64,000 nt of DNA from Ascoidea asiatica. Lineage: Eukaryota; Ascomycota; Saccharomycetes; Ascoideales; Ascoideaceae. Position numbers and translations under genes: made by a program. The notes beneath the pieces are model-generated. The model saw nothing but the letters and a program-made list of their open reading frames with translations, searched no databases and was not told the DNA's origin. How positions within the stretch are numbered: position 1 is the stretch's first letter; every line of letters starts with the position of its first letter. The stretch spans positions 41,240 to 105,239 of the forward strand of contig BCKQ01000027.1 in NCBI GenBank assembly GCA_001600695.1, read 5' to 3'. Below are positions 63,472 to 64,000 of the stretch, piece after piece.

Positions 63472-64000
63472 TATTACTGAAAAAAGTTTTAAAAGATTAA
63501 TACAAACATATAAGAAGAAAGTAATAAAGCAATTAATAAGTAAACTAGGCAATTGAATTTCTATTTGTAATTTCAATTCAAAAAAAATCAACAGCAAAAG
63601 AAGCAAAAGATGAAGAAATTGAAAAGATTGAAATGATTCGAAATTGATTTAAGATTGATTTAAGATTGAAGATTGAAGATTGAATTGTTTATGAGTTCAT
63701 AAAGATCACAGGTCGAGGGCATGCAACGTGACTGCCCTGGAAATGTTTTATGAATCGGGAAATAAGTACTTGAGACCATGATTGTGGGTCTTGTTTGTCT
63801 GTGTACATCGTTTCAACATTTCGCAAGCTCCGATTTCCAAAATTCTGATCAGCCAATGAANTAAAGCTCCNNNGGATTTATAGTTTAAGGTTTAGAGTTC
63901 AATTTCAATGATGTAGTAGTACTGATACCCACCTGAAACAATAACAAACCTAAAATCTTAAGCTNTTTNATTGTTGAACTGTAAATTTTCTGAATCTCAT
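63472..64000. other. Upstream region of UBR1
   Basis: 529 bases to the window edge. A G+C-richer block at 63700-63880 (GGTCGAGGGCATGCAACGTG onward) with several N calls is probably the UBR1 promoter. No other gene start was seen. Confidence 0.55.

Noticed and set aside
1-64000. CRISPR array, intact transposon, rRNA or bacterial-type operon
   Set aside because: None of the expected repeat-spacer pattern, terminal repeats, transposase or integrase motifs was visible.

Overview
The window is very A+T-rich (roughly three quarters or more by eye) and reads as nuclear DNA of a budding yeast (Saccharomycotina). Almost all Leu codons are TTA, Asn/Asp/Ser homopolymer runs interrupt many proteins, the one spliced gene uses TACTAAC branch points, and the gene content is yeast-like: CFT1, GPI11, RPN6, RIM13, CQD1, REX2, a SUN-family wall protein, TIM13, UBR1. 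CTG codons are rare in frame. The one found at a well-conserved position (RPN6 residue 90) falls where homologues have Ser/Thr, so a CUG-reassigned lineage is possible but unproven. Isolated N calls look like masked heterozygous sites and cluster in a coding minisatellite.

Layout. 1-2.5 kb: A+T-rich DNA with weak traces of decayed coding sequence. 2.6-10.2 kb: CFT1 (mRNA 3'-end cleavage), GPI11 (GPI anchor synthesis) and a NOP19-like nucleolar gene. 10.9-13.0 kb: an amino-acid permease, followed by a 4.8-kb ORF-free region dense in candidate regulatory sites, then RPN6 (proteasome lid). 19.3-23.4 kb: a 1355-aa Asn/Gln-rich protein of unknown function, with 5.3 kb of ORF-free DNA upstream. 28.6-36.2 kb: RIM13 (pH-signalling calpain), a 2-oxoglutarate/Fe(II) oxygenase and the two-intron CQD1 (coenzyme Q distribution kinase-like). 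36.8-39.7 kb: a Zn2Cys6 transcription factor with a 2.9-kb upstream region. 42.7-50.5 kb: a secreted Ser-rich protein, REX2, a leucine-rich-repeat protein with an F-box-like start, and a SUN-family GPI protein. 52.6-63.5 kb: two lineage-specific genes, TIM13 and UBR1.

The genes are ordinary single-copy housekeeping, signalling and wall genes. There is no operon, defence system, tRNA, rRNA, CRISPR array or intact transposon that I can recognise. The less ordinary material lies in the long ORF-free regions next to the putative regulators and the permease. They contain homotypic clusters of TTACGT/ACGTAA sites, Rox1-like CCTATTGTT sites, helically phased GGTCAGACC and TGACTCAGC doublets, and CGG-N5/6-CCG palindromes. 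Unusual protein features are a 35-residue spacer inside the UBR box of UBR1, a very short twin-CX3C loop in TIM13, and a thrice-repeated SLLxRLDNPKGN motif in an unrecognised protein.
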